The notes under the pieces are model-generated. The model was not told where the DNA came from, did not search any database, and saw only the letters and a program-made list of their open reading frames with translations. Positions 60,397 to 64,000 of a DNA stretch of 64,000 nt are shown piece by piece. Origin of the DNA: PZPK01 sp965230795 (lineage in GTDB: Bacteria; Pseudomonadota; Gammaproteobacteria; Pseudomonadales; Oleiphilaceae); contig OZ246020.1 in the NCBI GenBank assembly GCA_965230795.1, positions 3,782,001 through 3,846,000 on the forward strand, written 5' to 3'. How positions within the stretch are numbered: position 1 is the stretch's first letter; each line of letters begins with the position of its first letter. The position numbers and the translations under genes are program-made.

Positions 60397-60422
60397 GTGC
60401 CTGAAGCCTAGAGTCTGGGGTC

Positions 60423-60455
60423 TGACGCCCGACGCCCGACGTCTGACGCCTGACA

Positions 60456-60457
<2 letters not shown>
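60423..60457. repeat. Degenerate heptamer tandem array
   Basis: Five consecutive 7-bp units of the pattern YGACRYC: TGACGCC, CGACGCC, CGACGTC, TGACGCC and TGACATC, at 60423-60457. They lie between the convergent enoyl-CoA hydratase and hybrid kinase genes; the last unit overlaps the kinase stop at 60456. The unit length equals that of the arrays at 30862-30933, but the sequence is unrelated. Confidence 0.85.
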
Positions 60458-63332
<2,875 letters not shown>

Positions 63333-63448
63333 GAAAACCCTATTTTTATTGGATTTTTTCTTAGTCTAGTTCAGCTTTCGCATTTCGGCGGATTCCCGCG
63401 GTGAATCGGCTGTATTTTGTCCTGGCCCGACGCGAATGGATCAGAGTT

Positions 63449-64000
63449 TCAATTGTGGTCTCGGATCAAAGCACTCAGACCCGCTCTCAATGAATCACCC
63501 AGATTCACCTGTTTCGGATCCAATAGCCACTGCAGGTACACACCATCAATCAGGGCGAGAATGGCAATGGCCGTTTCCCCTTGCTCTAACCCTGCCACAT
63601 CGGCAAGCAAAGCTTGAATGGTGTTGCGGAACTGCCGATACATACCGCGAATTCGATCCAGTATCTCCGCATCCGAGGTTTGATTGACCATAAATGCGAT
63701 GAGCAGGGCATTGGCTTCGGGCGTCTTCTGCATGGCATCGGCAAGCAGCGTAGCCAATTCATGCAATCGCTCTGCCGTACTCATGACCTCATTCTGATTT
63801 TCGGATACGGTGATCAGAGTCTGTTCCAGCTGCACAAACACATCCTCCACCACCGACAGCAACAATCCGTTTTTGCTGCCGAAATGCCAGAGCACACTAC
63901 TCTTGGCTACGCCACTGCGATCTGCCACTTCATCTAGCGTCAAGGACTGTAAATCAGCTTGTGCCAGCAAGTCGCGAGCGGTGGCGATGATGCGGACCCG
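63449..64000 (-). CDS. TetR-family regulator (N-terminus beyond window)
   Basis: The gene runs off the right edge; in-frame codons continue through 64000, reading 'RVRIIATARDLLAQA' before the part starting at 63970. HTH: 'LTLDEVADRSGVAKSSVLWHFGSKNGLL', the TetR pattern. The remaining helices form the ligand-binding domain with 'ALIDGVYLQWLLDPKQV'. Target genes unknown. It is 117 bp upstream (by coordinate) of the hybrid kinase, and in the same orientation. Confidence 0.85.
   Translation of the reverse strand, partial: RVRIIATARDLLAQADLQSLTLDEVADRSGVAKSSVLWHFGSKNGLLLSVVEDVFVQLEQTLITVSENQNEVMSTAERLHELATLLADAMQKTPEANALLIAFMVNQTSDAEILDRIRGMYRQFRNTIQALLADVAGLEQGETAIAILALIDGVYLQWLLDPKQVNLGDSLRAGLSALIRDHN

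Overview
The window reads as a marine or halophilic gammaproteobacterium of the Pseudomonadales/Oceanospirillales type (inference). Evidence: the conserved recN | fur | bamE-ratB-ratA-smpB neighbourhood at the left edge, a one-piece tmRNA, NhaR, Mqo, HspQ, a wax ester synthase, rhombosortase, and genes for making and breaking down the compatible solute ectoine. Genes are densely packed on both strands. I see no rRNA, tRNA, CRISPR array, insertion sequence or prophage; the only stable RNA gene recognised is ssrA.

Layout. 0-2.4 kb: housekeeping block (recN end, fur, bamE, ratB, ratA, smpB). 2.4-11.2 kb: an unassigned outer-membrane barrel protein, a CHASE2 adenylate cyclase operon with an SH3 protein and an M48 lipoprotein protease, a GAF/HD-GYP protein and a wax ester synthase/DGAT. 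11.27-11.66 kb: ssrA with its terminator. 11.8-19 kb: NhaR-like regulator, HPF-like protein, YccA-type membrane protein, DUF533, DUF3014, CNNM/CBS protein, Crp-like regulator, START-like lipoprotein and a periplasmic solute-binding protein. 19-26 kb: chemoreceptor, a large Cache/HAMP/GAF/HD-GYP receptor, a secreted alpha/beta hydrolase, a DCC-family protein. 26-34 kb: HspQ, then the minus-strand operon P-type ATPase -> rhombosortase -> Rof-like antiterminator -> histidine phosphatase, preceded by heptamer repeats; then a DGC zinc protein, a 2OG oxygenase and Mqo.

34-46 kb is the main metabolic block. A cyanate-type operon (substrate-binding protein, permease, ATPase, cyanase, DUF1348) is divergent from a PAS-PAS-AAA+ sigma-54 activator. 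The intergenic region holds two sigma-54-like promoters and a 16-bp palindrome. Beside it lies a four-gene minus-strand operon that I read as ectoine catabolism: M20 deacetylase, EctB-like aminotransferase, creatinase-fold hydrolase and aldehyde dehydrogenase. An isolated ectA lies 2.7 kb beyond, past argC, a glyoxalase-fold protein and an FRG-domain protein; ectC is not in the window.

49-64 kb: a vWA lipoprotein, thioesterases, an amidase, a TPR/GT41 O-GlcNAc transferase-like protein, a homologue of the tRNA-queuosine mannosyltransferase (GTDC1/QTMAN), a Baeyer-Villiger-type monooxygenase with a divergent AraC regulator, an enoyl-CoA hydratase, a MASE1/CHASE hybrid histidine kinase, and a TetR regulator cut by the window end.

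The most interesting items are the GTDC1/QTMAN homologue, the cysteine cluster in the EctB-like aminotransferase beside an isolated ectA, the divergent sigma-54 control region with the oddly extended Tat substrate-binding protein, the heptamer arrays, and the rhombosortase-Rof operon. All functions are read from sequence motifs and remembered family features; no database search was run.
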